Assembly (NCBI RefSeq): GCF_900107925.1
Contig: NZ_FNUJ01000004.1
Location: 682,001-746,000 of the forward strand
Direction: 5' to 3'
DNA: 64,000 nt
Source: Amycolatopsis pretoriensis
GTDB taxonomy: Bacteria > Actinomycetota > Actinomycetes > Mycobacteriales > Pseudonocardiaceae
Positions 25,813-34,088 of this stretch are shown here, one piece after another. Each line of letters starts with the position of its first letter. The stretch's first letter is position 1. The translations under genes and the position numbers were made by a program. The notes under the pieces were generated by a model, which was given only the letters and a program-made list of their open reading frames with translations, had not been told where the DNA came from and did no database searches.

Positions 25813-27201
25813 TCAGTCGGACTTGACTGTCCACTGAGGACCGTTGGGGGTGTCCTCCACCACGATGCCCGCCTGCGAAAGGCGGTCACGGGCGGCGTCC
25901 GCACGGGCGAAGTCCTTCTCGGCGCGGGCCTGCTGGCGCTCGGCCAGCAGCCCTTCGACGATCCGGGACAGCGCGTCCTTGGTGGGCGTGTCGGAACCGC
26001 CCGCCTCGGACCAGCGCGCGGACAGCGGGTCGAGGCCGAGCACGTCGGTCATCGCGCGGACGGCCGCGGCGAAGTCGAGTGCCTTGGAGGTGTCGCCCGC
26101 GTCGAACGCGGCGTTACCGTCGCGGACCGTGTTGTGGACCACGGCGAACGCCTGCGGGGTGGCCAGGTCGTCGTCGAGCGCGTTGGCGAACTCGGCCGGG
26201 ATCGTGCCCAGCGTCACTTCACCCGACTGCGCGGCGCGACGCAGGAACGTCTCGATCCGCCGGTAGCCCTGTGCGGCTTCGGACAGCGCGCCGTCGGAGT
26301 ACTCGATGGTCGAGCGGTAGTGCGGCTGGACCAGGTAGTACCGCAGCTCCGGCGCGCGGTAGCGCTCCAGCATCGACGGGATCGACACGGTGTTGCCGAG
26401 CGACTTCGACATCTTCTCGCCCGACATGGTCACCCAGGCGTTGTGCAGCCAGAACCGCGCGAAGGCGTCGCCGGCCGCGTTCGACTGGGCGCGCTCGTTC
26501 TCGTGGTGCGGGAAGACCAGGTCGATGCCGCCGCCGTGGATGTCGAACTCCGCGCCGAGGTAGGCCGTCGCCATCGCCGAGCACTCGAGGTGCCAGCCCG
26601 GCCGGCCGTCGCCCCACGGCGTCGGCCACGACGGCTCGCCCGGCTTCGCGCTCTTCCACATGGTGAAGTCGCGCGGGTCGCGCTTGCCGCGGGTCGGCGT
26701 CTCGCCCTGCTGGACGTCCTCGAGGACCTGGCCGGAGAGCTTGCCGTACTCGTCGAACGACTTGACCGAGAAGTAGACGTCGCCGTCCGCGACGTAGCCG
26801 TGGCCGCTCTCGATGAGGCGTTCCATCAGCTCGACCATCTGGGTGACGTGCCCGGTCGCGCGCGGGTTGACGGACGGAGGCAGGCAGCCGAGCTGCTCGT
26901 ACGCCTCTTCGAAGGCGCGCTCGTGCGTCGCGCCCCACTCCCACCACGGCCGGCCGGCTTCGGCGGCCTTGGTGAGGATCTTGTCGTCGATGTCCGTGAC
27001 GTTGCGGACCAGCAGCACGTCCAGTCCACTGTGGACGAGCCAGCGGCGCAGGACGTCGTAGTTCAGGACGCCGCGGACGTGCCCGATGTGCGGAACGCCC
27101 TGCACGGTGGCCCCACACACGTAGATCGACGCCGTTCCGCTACGGACGGGGTGGAATTCCCGCACGCTCCGGGTCGCTGTGTCGAAAAGGTGAAGGGCCA
27201 C
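25813..27201 (-). CDS. cysS: Cysteinyl-tRNA synthetase
   Basis: A 462-residue class I tRNA ligase, which charges tRNA-Cys. The HIGH-type signature is PHIGHVRG near residue 40, with the first zinc Cys in YVCGATVQ, and the KMSKS loop is KMSKSLGN near 275. The C-terminal anticodon part has about 120 residues. GTG 27201 gives MALHLFDTATRSVREF, the usual N-terminus; an in-frame TTG lies two codons upstream. Sixth gene in the run from carD. Confidence 0.95.
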   Translation of the reverse strand: MALHLFDTATRSVREFHPVRSGTASIYVCGATVQGVPHIGHVRGVLNYDVLRRWLVHSGLDVLLVRNVTDIDDKILTKAAEAGRPWWEWGATHERAFEEAYEQLGCLPPSVNPRATGHVTQMVELMERLIESGHGYVADGDVYFSVKSFDEYGKLSGQVLEDVQQGETPTRGKRDPRDFTMWKSAKPGEPSWPTPWGDGRPGWHLECSAMATAYLGAEFDIHGGGIDLVFPHHENERAQSNAAGDAFARFWLHNAWVTMSGEKMSKSLGNTVSIPSMLERYRAPELRYYLVQPHYRSTIEYSDGALSEAAQGYRRIETFLRRAAQSGEVTLGTIPAEFANALDDDLATPQAFAVVHNTVRDGNAAFDAGDTSKALDFAAAVRAMTDVLGLDPLSARWSEAGGSDTPTKDALSRIVEGLLAERQQARAEKDFARADAARDRLSQAGIVVEDTPNGPQWTVKSD

Positions 27202-27244
27202 CCTCAAAGGGTACGGGGTCGGGCGAGAGGAATATCTCTGGGTG

Positions 27245-27931
27245 TCAGCCGACGCCGTGGGTGCGCAGGGCCGTGAGCAGGGCGTCCGGCCGGTCGGCGG
27301 TCGGCAGCGGGTCGACCAGCGCGAACTCGCAGCCGAGCGCGCGGGCGCCGCCGTCGGCCTCCTCGCTGTCGCCGACCATCAGCGTCTCGGTGGCCGGGAC
27401 GCCGAGGGCCTGCACGGCCGTGCGGAAGATCTCCAGCTCCGGCTTGATGGCCCCGACCTCGAAGGACAGCACGAACTCGTCGACGTAGGCGTCCCACCCG
27501 CGCGCGGTGAAGGCCGGCCGGATGTCGAAGGCGATGTTGCTCAGCACGCCGACCTTCAGGCCCCGCTCGGACGCGGCCTTCAGCGCGGCTTCGGTGTCCG
27601 GGTACGGCGTCCACTGGCTGGGATCGATGAGCCGGTCGTAGAGGGCTTCGGCCTGGTCGCGGTGCGGGACGCCGGACTTCTTGAGCACCTCGAGGTAGAC
27701 CTTCCGGTGCAGCACGGGGTCGCGGTCGCGCTCCCGCCAGGCGTGCACGTGCTCGGCGTCCAGCTCGACGACCTGCCCGACCGGGGCGGTCATCCGCCGC
27801 ATCAGCTCGGCCTGCGCCTCGATGTCGAGCGGCTCGCCTTCGTGGTTCGTCAGTTCGGTGAGCCACGACTCGTCCTGCTCGAGCCGGAAGAGCGTGCCGG
27901 AGTAGTCGAACAAAACGGCCCTGATCGTCAT
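27245..27931 (-). CDS. HAD-superfamily hydrolase
   Basis: A 228-residue HAD hydrolase. Motif I reads LFDYSGTLF: the nucleophile Asp is present, but the second Asp, usually the general acid, is Ser. Motif II is VGVLSNIA, with Lys in GAIKPELEIF and the acidic motif in MVGDSEEADGGAR. Enzymes with this change may act as phosphotransferases or have altered specificity. Substrate unknown. It sits between the PPOX gene (22-base gap) and cysS (43-base gap). Confidence 0.85.
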   Translation of the reverse strand: MTIRAVLFDYSGTLFRLEQDESWLTELTNHEGEPLDIEAQAELMRRMTAPVGQVVELDAEHVHAWRERDRDPVLHRKVYLEVLKKSGVPHRDQAEALYDRLIDPSQWTPYPDTEAALKAASERGLKVGVLSNIAFDIRPAFTARGWDAYVDEFVLSFEVGAIKPELEIFRTAVQALGVPATETLMVGDSEEADGGARALGCEFALVDPLPTADRPDALLTALRTHGVG

Positions 27932-27953
27932 GGTTTCCAGCCTAACGGGACCC

Positions 27954-28340
27954 TCAGGCCGAATGCCCTGTGATGTGTTCGGGGAAAACGCGCACGAGCA
28001 CGCGCACGACCTCGGGCGGCTCGGGCGGGAAGACGTCGCCGGTGTACTTGCGGGCGAGTTCGTCGTTCAGCTCGGCACCGCCTTCGACGGTGACCTCGGC
28101 GCGCCCGCGGATCTCGACGTAGTTCTCGGGATCGGCCAGGTCGAAGACGGAGAGCGAGACGCGGGGATCGCGCCGGATGTTGCGCTCCTTGCGCCGGCCC
28201 TGGACGGTCACGAAGACCACGGTGTCGCCGTCCCGCTTCGCCCAGACGACCGAGCTTTGCGGCGAGCCGTCGGCGTTGGTGGTGGCGACGACGGGGTAGT
28301 TGCGGCCGTCGAGGAGGGCCTTGGTGGCGTCGTTGAACAT
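27954..28340 (-). CDS. PPOX-class F420-dependent oxidoreductase-like protein
   Basis: A 128-residue split-barrel flavin-type protein of the pyridoxamine-5'-phosphate-oxidase class, with TTNADGSPQSSVVWAK and KERNIRRDPRVSLSVFD, both typical of actinobacterial F420-binding members. Probably a redox enzyme using F420 or FMN; substrate unknown. Follows ispF by 24 bases, in the same operon. Confidence 0.85.
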   Translation of the reverse strand: MFNDATKALLDGRNYPVVATTNADGSPQSSVVWAKRDGDTVVFVTVQGRRKERNIRRDPRVSLSVFDLADPENYVEIRGRAEVTVEGGAELNDELARKYTGDVFPPEPPEVVRVLVRVFPEHITGHSA

Positions 28341-28364
28341 GGTCCGGACCCTAGAGCCTGGGGG

Positions 28365-28832
28365 CTAATCCGCGGCGAGCAACAGCGCCGTCGCGAAGGC
28401 CGCGATCCCCTCCCCGCGCCCGGTCAGCCCCAAGCCGTCCGACGTGGTCCCCGACACGCTCACCGGGCCGCCCGCCGCCTCCGACAGCACCTTCTGCGCC
28501 TCCTCGCGCCGCTTCCCCACGCGCGGCGCGTTGCCCACGATCTGCACCGAAGCGTTCCCCACCCGCCAGCCAGCGGCGACGACCAGCTCCCGGACCTCCG
28601 CCAGCATGTCCACGCCGTGAGCGCCGTCCATCCGCGGATCACCGGTACCGAACACCGCGCCCAAGTCCCCCAGCCCCGCCGCCGACAGCAGCGCGTCGCA
28701 CAGGGCGTGCGCTGCCACGTCGCCGTCCGAGTGCCCCGCGCAGCCGTCCACTCCCGGCCACCGCAGACCCGCCATCCAGCACTCGCGGCCCGCTTCGACC
28801 GGGTGGACGTCGACCCCGTTGCCGATCCTCAC
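28365..28832 (-). CDS. ispF: 2-C-methyl-D-erythritol 2,4-cyclodiphosphate synthase
   Basis: A 155-residue IspF of the MEP isoprenoid pathway, releasing CMP and forming the cyclic diphosphate. Zinc ligands are Asp and His in GVDVHPV and His in GHSDGDV; the nucleotide-site segment is SGTTSDGLGLTGRGEG. The GTG at 28832 overlaps the ispD stop (GTGA), so the two are co-translated. A longer frame upstream is spurious. Confidence 0.95.
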   Translation of the reverse strand: MRIGNGVDVHPVEAGRECWMAGLRWPGVDGCAGHSDGDVAAHALCDALLSAAGLGDLGAVFGTGDPRMDGAHGVDMLAEVRELVVAAGWRVGNASVQIVGNAPRVGKRREEAQKVLSEAAGGPVSVSGTTSDGLGLTGRGEGIAAFATALLLAAD

Positions 28833-29449
28833 AGCGTCTCCTCGTTCTTCGGTGCCGCCGCGATCGCCTCGGCCAGGGACAGTTCGAAATCCGTTGTGAC
28901 GCGCATCGCGTCCGGGTGGCCGTCGACCAGTGCCGCGCCGGTGACGTCCCACGGGTCGGCCGCCGCCCGGAACGCCGGCAGTGTGTAACCGATCGGGGTC
29001 TGGACGGTGCGCAGGTGCGTCCGGTCCTCCGTGCCGACGATGAGCGAGTCGGCTGAGGTCACCTTCACCGTGTCCGCCATCGGGAGCACCGGGACGACGA
29101 TCGGGCTGTCACCCACCGCGTTGATGACCTCACGCACGGTTTCCGCAGGAATGAAGGCACGCAGAGCGTCGTGGAGGAGTACAACTGAGTCACGGGAAAG
29201 ATCGGGCTCGACGGCGGCGAAGGCCTGCCGGAGCGAGCCGGGGACGACCCGGCACGGGAGGTCCGAGAGGACCTCGGAAAACAACGACGCACACCGCTGG
29301 GGGGCCGCCACGAGCACCGAATCGATCTCCGGTACGCCGAGCAGCCCCCGCACGGTGTGCGTGAGTAGCGCCTCACCATGGACCGGCGTGAGAGCGAGCT
29401 CTCCGTCGGAGGCATGATGTGCGACGGTCACGATCACGACGACGTTCAT
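28829..29449 (-). CDS. IspD-like protein lacking the CTP-binding loop
   Basis: A 206-residue protein in the position of ispD (MEP cytidylyltransferase), between carD and ispF. The C-terminal part matches IspD (VVPVLPMADTVKV, RTVQTPIGYTLP, DFELSLAEAIA). The N-terminal glycine-rich loop (PAAGxGxR) and following Lys, which bind CTP, are replaced by VTVAHHASDGELALTP. The usual C-terminal Lys before DL is Asp. LHDALRAF replaces the usual VHDAARP. So it may be inactive, or use another mechanism. It overlaps ispF by 4 bases. Confidence 0.75.
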   Translation of the reverse strand: MNVVVIVTVAHHASDGELALTPVHGEALLTHTVRGLLGVPEIDSVLVAAPQRCASLFSEVLSDLPCRVVPGSLRQAFAAVEPDLSRDSVVLLHDALRAFIPAETVREVINAVGDSPIVVPVLPMADTVKVTSADSLIVGTEDRTHLRTVQTPIGYTLPAFRAAADPWDVTGAALVDGHPDAMRVTTDFELSLAEAIAAAPKNEETL

Positions 29450-29502
29450 CGGTTCGCGATCGTAGAGGCATCCACCCGCCCGTCGGGTGGACCACCCTGG
29501 GC

Positions 29503-29994
29503 TCAGACCGTCGCGGTTTCCAGAACTTCGTCGAGGAGGACTTCAGCCTTGTCCTCGTCGGTGCCCTCCGCGAGCGCGAGCTCGCTGACCAGAATTTGCC
29601 GCGCCTTGGCGAGCATGCGCTTCTCGCCTGCCGAAAGCCCGCGGTCCTTCTCTCGCCGCCAGAGGTCGCGCACCACTTCGGCCACCTTGTTCACATCGCC
29701 GGAGGCGAGCTTCTCGAGGTTGGCCTTGTACCGACGAGACCAGTTGGTTGGCTCCTCGGTGTGCGGAGCACGCAGAACGTCGAAGACCTTGTCCAGTCCT
29801 TCTTGCCCGACGACATCGCGTACGCCTACGATCTCGGCGTTGTCAGCGGGCACGCGAACCGTGAGATCCCCTTGCGCGACCTTGAGGACGAGGTACTTCT
29901 TTTCCTCGCCCTTGATCACGCGGGTCTCGATGGCTTCGATGAGTGCGGCACCGTGGTGCGGGTAGACGACGGTCTCTCCGACCTTGAAAACCAT
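29503..29994 (-). CDS. carD: RNA polymerase-binding transcription factor CarD
   Basis: A 163-residue CarD, almost the same length as the M. tuberculosis protein. It has the Tudor-like polymerase-binding domain (MVFKVGETVVYPHHGAA), and the DNA-binding helical domain with the conserved Trp in TNWSRRYK, which wedges into the promoter minor groove and stabilises the open complex. Essential in mycobacteria. First gene of the run carD-ispD-ispF-PPOX-HAD-cysS-rlmB. Confidence 0.95.
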   Translation of the reverse strand: MVFKVGETVVYPHHGAALIEAIETRVIKGEEKKYLVLKVAQGDLTVRVPADNAEIVGVRDVVGQEGLDKVFDVLRAPHTEEPTNWSRRYKANLEKLASGDVNKVAEVVRDLWRREKDRGLSAGEKRMLAKARQILVSELALAEGTDEDKAEVLLDEVLETATV

Positions 29995-30021
29995 GTGTCC
30001 TCTGCCCCTTTCGCTGACCCC

Positions 30022-30051
30022 ATCCTAGCACGGTCCGCCAGTGCCCACCTA
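30022..30051 (-). promoter_or_regulatory. Candidate carD promoter
   Basis: On the minus strand, TAGGAT (30027-30022) fits a sigma-A -10 element, 28 bases upstream of the start ATG. The -35 region (TAGGTG with an 18-base spacer) is poor. Weak support. Confidence 0.3.
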
Positions 30052-30269
30052 GCGGGCCGGACTCGTCCTCGCAGGTCAGCGGCCTGAGCGGGGCTTGACA
30101 AACGTCCGACGCCCGTGCTCATGCAGGTGATGGGGACGCGTTTCCCGAGGTGGTACGGAATCCTTTGTGGACGGTTGATCTTGGGCGCAACGCGGACCGG
30201 TTCTGCCCGGGAGATCGCGCCCGGCTAGTCTTCGCGGGGACGAGGCCGTGAAACTGGAAGGACTGCGAC

Positions 30270-30935
30270 GTGAGGCTGCAGAATCGTCGCGTGCTCGGCG
30301 CGGGCGTGCTGGCGCTCGGTGCCGCGCTCGCGCTCGCCGGGTGCGGGGCCGGCCAACTCACCCAGACCGACTCGCAGCAGCCTGCGGTCAACGGCACGCA
30401 TGCCCAGGTCAAGACCATTGTGCTGCGCGACGCCGCGGTCCAGTACCCGACGTCGGGTCCCGGCTACCCCGCCGGTGCGACCCCGTCGCTGACGCTGACC
30501 GTCGTGAACATCGGCACCCAGGACGACTCGCTCGTCTCGGTGACGACCGAGGACGGCACCCAGGCGACCGTGGGCGGCTCGAAGACCGTCGTCGCCGCGC
30601 ACTCGCTGGTGATCGGCCCGGACGACGCCGTCGAGTCCACCAATGAGGTGCAGACCACACCGCCGACCTCGACCTCCGGCGCGCCGAGCTCCACCGGGAC
30701 CGCCACGGGCACGAGCTCCAGCTCGTCCGCCACCGCCACGACGACGCCGGAGGCGCCGACGTCGAGCGCGACGCCGACGGCGCCCGAGAAGGTCGGCCAG
30801 GCCACGGTCAAGCTGCCGGCGCTGAAGCAGCCGCTGTGGCCCGGGCAGACGATCAAGGTGACGTTCGTGTTCCAGAACGCGGGCCCGGTCACCGTGGAGC
30901 TGCCGGTCGCGGCTCCGGCGCACGTCAAGGAGTAG
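30270..30935 (+). CDS. LpqE-like lipoprotein
   Basis: A 221-residue lipoprotein with a lipobox LALAGCGAG (Cys about 25), a beta-rich body (SLTLTVVNIGTQDDSLVSV), a Ser/Thr/Pro-rich linker at about 130-170 and a final strand pair. Its place between carD and radA is that of M. tuberculosis lpqE (Rv3584). The body resembles PCu(A)C-type extracellular proteins, but the usual Met/His copper ligands are not evident. GTG 30270 follows a GGAAGGA site. Confidence 0.75.
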   Translation: MRLQNRRVLGAGVLALGAALALAGCGAGQLTQTDSQQPAVNGTHAQVKTIVLRDAAVQYPTSGPGYPAGATPSLTLTVVNIGTQDDSLVSVTTEDGTQATVGGSKTVVAAHSLVIGPDDAVESTNEVQTTPPTSTSGAPSSTGTATGTSSSSSATATTTPEAPTSSATPTAPEKVGQATVKLPALKQPLWPGQTIKVTFVFQNAGPVTVELPVAAPAHVKE

Positions 30936-30974
30936 GTCCCCGGTTTTGTCGGTGGTCGCCGATAGCCTCGCGGG

Positions 30975-32333
30975 GTGAAGAAAGGGACCACCTACCGCTG
31001 CGGGAGCTGCGGGTACGAAGCGGCCAAGTGGCTGGGCCGGTGTCCGGAGTGCCAGGAATGGGGCTCCTTCGAGGAACGCGGGGCGCCGGTCAAGCCGGCC
31101 ATCCAGCGCGTCGCCGCCGGGGCGCCCAGCGCGCCCGCGCGGCCGATCGGCGAGGTCGACGTCGAAGCCGCGCGCGCGAAGCACACCGGCGTTTCCGAGC
31201 TCGACCGCGTACTCGGCGGGGGTCTCGTACCGGGCGCTGTGGTGCTGCTCGCCGGTGAGCCCGGTGTCGGCAAGTCGACCCTGCTGCTCGAAGTCGCTTA
31301 CCAATGGGCGAAGACCGTCGACAGGTCCCTGTACGTAACCGGCGAGGAGTCCGCGGGCCAGGTCCGGTTGCGCGCTGAGCGAACGGGCAACGTCCACGAC
31401 CGCATGTACCTCGCCGCCGAGAGCGACCTCTCCGCCATCCTCGGCCACGTCGACGACGTCAAACCGGGCGTGCTGATCGTCGACTCGGTGCAGACGATGG
31501 CATCACCGCAGGTCGACGGCTCGCCGGGTGGCGTCACGCAGGTCCGCGCGGTGACGTCCGGGCTCGTCGCGCTCGCCAAGGAGCGCGGGCTGCCCGTGGT
31601 CCTGGTGGGGCACGTCACGAAAGACGGCTCGGTGGCCGGCCCGCGCGTGCTCGAACACCTGGTGGACGTCGTGCTGCAGTTCGAGGGCGACAAGCACTCG
31701 ACGCTGCGGATGGTCCGCGGCATCAAGAACCGCTTCGGCGCGGCCGACGAGATCGGCTGCTTCGAGCTGCAGGAAGAAGGCATCGTCGGCGTGCCGGACC
31801 CGTCCGGCCTGTTCATCAGCCGCACGGCGGAACCGGTTCCCGGTACGGCGATCACCGTCTCCCTGGAAGGCAAGCGGCCGCTGCTGGGCGAGGTCCAGGC
31901 GCTGGTGTCGTCGACGTCGGCACCGCAGCCGCGGCGCGCGGTGAGCGGGCTGGACTCCGCGCGCGTGGCGATGGTCCTGGCCGTCCTCGAGAAGCGCGGC
32001 GGGCTGAAGCTCGGCGACAAGGACGTCTACACCGCCACCGTCGGCGGCATGAAGATCACCGAGCCCGGGATCGACCTCGCGCTGGTGCTGGCGCTGACGT
32101 CGAGCTTCGAAGACGTCGCTTTGTCGCCCCGGCTGGTGTCCGTGGGCGAGGTCGGCCTGGCCGGCGAGATCCGCCGGGTGCCGAGCGTCGGTCGCCGGCT
32201 GGCCGAGGCCGCGCGACTCGGCTTCACGCACGCCCTGGTCCCGCCGGACTCCGGGAAGCCGCCGGCGGGAATCCGCGTGTTGGAGGTGGCGAACGTCGCA
32301 GACGCGTTGAACGCGGCCAGTCACGCCCGCTGA
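30975..32333 (+). CDS. radA: DNA repair protein RadA
   Basis: A 452-residue RadA (Sms), a RecA-like branch-migration helicase in recombination. Zinc finger C-x2-C...C-x2-C at residues 9-26, Walker A GEPGVGKST at 94-102, the RadA motif KNRFG near 255, and a C-terminal Lon-like domain. GTG start. In M. tuberculosis and Streptomyces, disA follows radA; here the next gene is on the opposite strand and unrelated. Confidence 0.95.
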   Translation: MKKGTTYRCGSCGYEAAKWLGRCPECQEWGSFEERGAPVKPAIQRVAAGAPSAPARPIGEVDVEAARAKHTGVSELDRVLGGGLVPGAVVLLAGEPGVGKSTLLLEVAYQWAKTVDRSLYVTGEESAGQVRLRAERTGNVHDRMYLAAESDLSAILGHVDDVKPGVLIVDSVQTMASPQVDGSPGGVTQVRAVTSGLVALAKERGLPVVLVGHVTKDGSVAGPRVLEHLVDVVLQFEGDKHSTLRMVRGIKNRFGAADEIGCFELQEEGIVGVPDPSGLFISRTAEPVPGTAITVSLEGKRPLLGEVQALVSSTSAPQPRRAVSGLDSARVAMVLAVLEKRGGLKLGDKDVYTATVGGMKITEPGIDLALVLALTSSFEDVALSPRLVSVGEVGLAGEIRRVPSVGRRLAEAARLGFTHALVPPDSGKPPAGIRVLEVANVADALNAASHAR

Positions 32334-33446
32334 TCACCCCGAGGTCCCGGTGATGGCGAAGAAGTACAGCGTCGCCGGGGCCCGGGGGGCCTGCGGCGCG
32401 AACGGCACGTTGTTCTCGGTGGTCGTGGCCGGCGGACCCACCGAACTCGGTGGTCCCACGGGCACGCTCAGCGGTACGTCCGGGCGGGTGGTCGTCGTCA
32501 CCGGGGTGCCCGGGGGGAAGTCCCAAGCCAGCAGCTGGGCTGTCGCCGGGTCGAAGTACAGGCGCTGGCCCGTGTCCTTCTCGCCGACCACCGTGGCCGG
32601 GCGGCCGTCCGGCGCCTGGCCGGGGACCGCGAACCCCATGGCGATCCCGCTGAGGGCGTCGCGCAGGCCCTCGCGGACCGGCTTCGGGGCCAGGCCCAGC
32701 TCCAGCACCATCCGCACCATCGTGAGGGCCTCGTTGGCGGTGTGCGCGCGGCCGTCTTCGGTGACGTCGATGGTGTCGAACAGCAGGCGCTTGACCAGCT
32801 TCGCCGGGTCCGCGCTCAGCGATGCCACCAGGTCGGCGTCGGGGGACAGCCAGTTCGTCAGCGGGGTGTTCCACCCGGGCTGGGTCATGCCGGTCATACG
32901 GGGTTCGCCGGGGAACACGCCGGCCGGGCCGTACTCGTCCTTCGGGGCGCGGTTCACGTCCGCGCGCTCGCCCGGCGGCAGGCCGTCGATCGCGCCCGTC
33001 CACATCGTGCGGCGGTGCCATGTCCCCTTCGGGTCGGCGGGGATCCACAGCTCCACCTTGCGCTGGACGTTGACCGGCTTGCCGAGCACGATCTCCGGCA
33101 CCCAGGTGAGCCGTTGCGCGTAGTGGAACTCGCCCGGTGCCAGCGGGCGGTCCAGGTAGGCGAGCGACGTGGCCGGGCGGGCCGGCTCGGGCGCCGGCGG
33201 CCGCAGCGAAACGACGATCCCGAGCCCGCCGACCAGCGTGACGACGGCCGCGGCCACCGTGATCCACCGCCAGGTCCCGCGCCGGCGCGGCCGGGGCTGC
33301 GCTTCTTCGGCGGTGCCGGCCGCGGCCATGAGCGACGCGCGGGCGAAGGCGAGGTTGTCGTCTTCGTCGACGTCGTCGTGCAGGTCGGCGAGGGCCGCGT
33401 CGAGTTCGGCGTCGGACCAGATCTTCCGGACGTTGTCTTCACGCAA
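32334..33446 (-). CDS. CU044_5270-type membrane protein, ECF sigma partner
   Basis: A 370-residue protein with a single hydrophobic segment (WRWITVAAAVVTLVGGLGIVV) at about 60-80, and a large outer domain with LAYLDRPLAPGEFHYAQRLTWVPE. The N-terminal 60 residues are acidic and inside the cell. This is the typical architecture of the protein encoded after an ECF sigma gene in actinomycetes, and may act as an anti-sigma factor. TTG 33446 is chosen: GGAGG lies upstream and it overlaps the sigma stop by 8 bases. Confidence 0.7.
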   Translation of the reverse strand: MREDNVRKIWSDAELDAALADLHDDVDEDDNLAFARASLMAAAGTAEEAQPRPRRRGTWRWITVAAAVVTLVGGLGIVVSLRPPAPEPARPATSLAYLDRPLAPGEFHYAQRLTWVPEIVLGKPVNVQRKVELWIPADPKGTWHRRTMWTGAIDGLPPGERADVNRAPKDEYGPAGVFPGEPRMTGMTQPGWNTPLTNWLSPDADLVASLSADPAKLVKRLLFDTIDVTEDGRAHTANEALTMVRMVLELGLAPKPVREGLRDALSGIAMGFAVPGQAPDGRPATVVGEKDTGQRLYFDPATAQLLAWDFPPGTPVTTTTRPDVPLSVPVGPPSSVGPPATTTENNVPFAPQAPRAPATLYFFAITGTSG

Positions 33447-34032
33447 GGTCCTGCACCTCCTCTTGAGCCGGGGCGTTCGTCCTGAGCCAGCGTCTGATCC
33501 GGTGCAGCCGGGACCGGACGGTACCGGGCGGGATGCCGAGCGCTTCGGCGACCTCGACCGGTTCGAGCCCGGCCCAGGAGACGAGCAGTAGCGTGTCGCG
33601 GTCGGCGGGGCTGAGCTTGGCCAGCGCCCCGGCGAGCTGCGCGGCGCGCACCTGGGCATCGACCCGCTCGGCGACGCGGGCGTCGTGCGCGGCGTGGGTG
33701 TGCTCGCCGGCCCGGGCGAGCCGCGCGGTGGCCTGCAGCCCGCGCAGTTCGGACCGCACGTGGTGGCGCAGCAGGTTGGTGGCGATGCCGTAGAGCCACG
33801 AGCGCGCGGTGCCGAGTTCGGGCTGGTAGCTCTCCCGCCGCTTGAGCGCGACGAGGAAGGTCTCGGCGACGAGATCGTTGGCGGGTTCGGGCCCGACGCG
33901 CCGGGCGAGGTAGCGCCGGAGAGCGGCGGCATGGGCGTCGAAGAGCCGCCCGAACGCCGGCCCGGGCTCGCTTCCGCCCAGGTTCGGGCGGTCGTGCCCC
34001 CAGATCTCCGATCCCTCGTGGATCACCTGCAT
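33439..34032 (-). CDS. ECF-family RNA polymerase sigma factor
   Basis: A 197-residue sigma-70 family protein. Region 2 is seen as GRLFDAHAAALRRYLARRVG and NDLVAETFLVALKRR, and region 4 as LSPADRDTLLLVSWAGLEPVEVAEAL, then GIPPGTVRSRLHRIRRWL. It is translationally coupled to the membrane partner. Promoter preference is unknown. It is divergent from the CdiI-like gene with 56 bases between starts. Confidence 0.92.
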   Translation of the reverse strand: MQVIHEGSEIWGHDRPNLGGSEPGPAFGRLFDAHAAALRRYLARRVGPEPANDLVAETFLVALKRRESYQPELGTARSWLYGIATNLLRHHVRSELRGLQATARLARAGEHTHAAHDARVAERVDAQVRAAQLAGALAKLSPADRDTLLLVSWAGLEPVEVAEALGIPPGTVRSRLHRIRRWLRTNAPAQEEVQDLA

Positions 34033-34088
34033 GCCCCCAGTTGCCCGCAGGGGACGATAGCGTTCACGGTGGACTTGGGGGGATTTCG

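Noticed and set aside
30095..30100. TTGACA near 30095 as a -35 element
   Set aside because: No acceptable -10 element at 16-19 bases downstream for lpqE; left unassigned.
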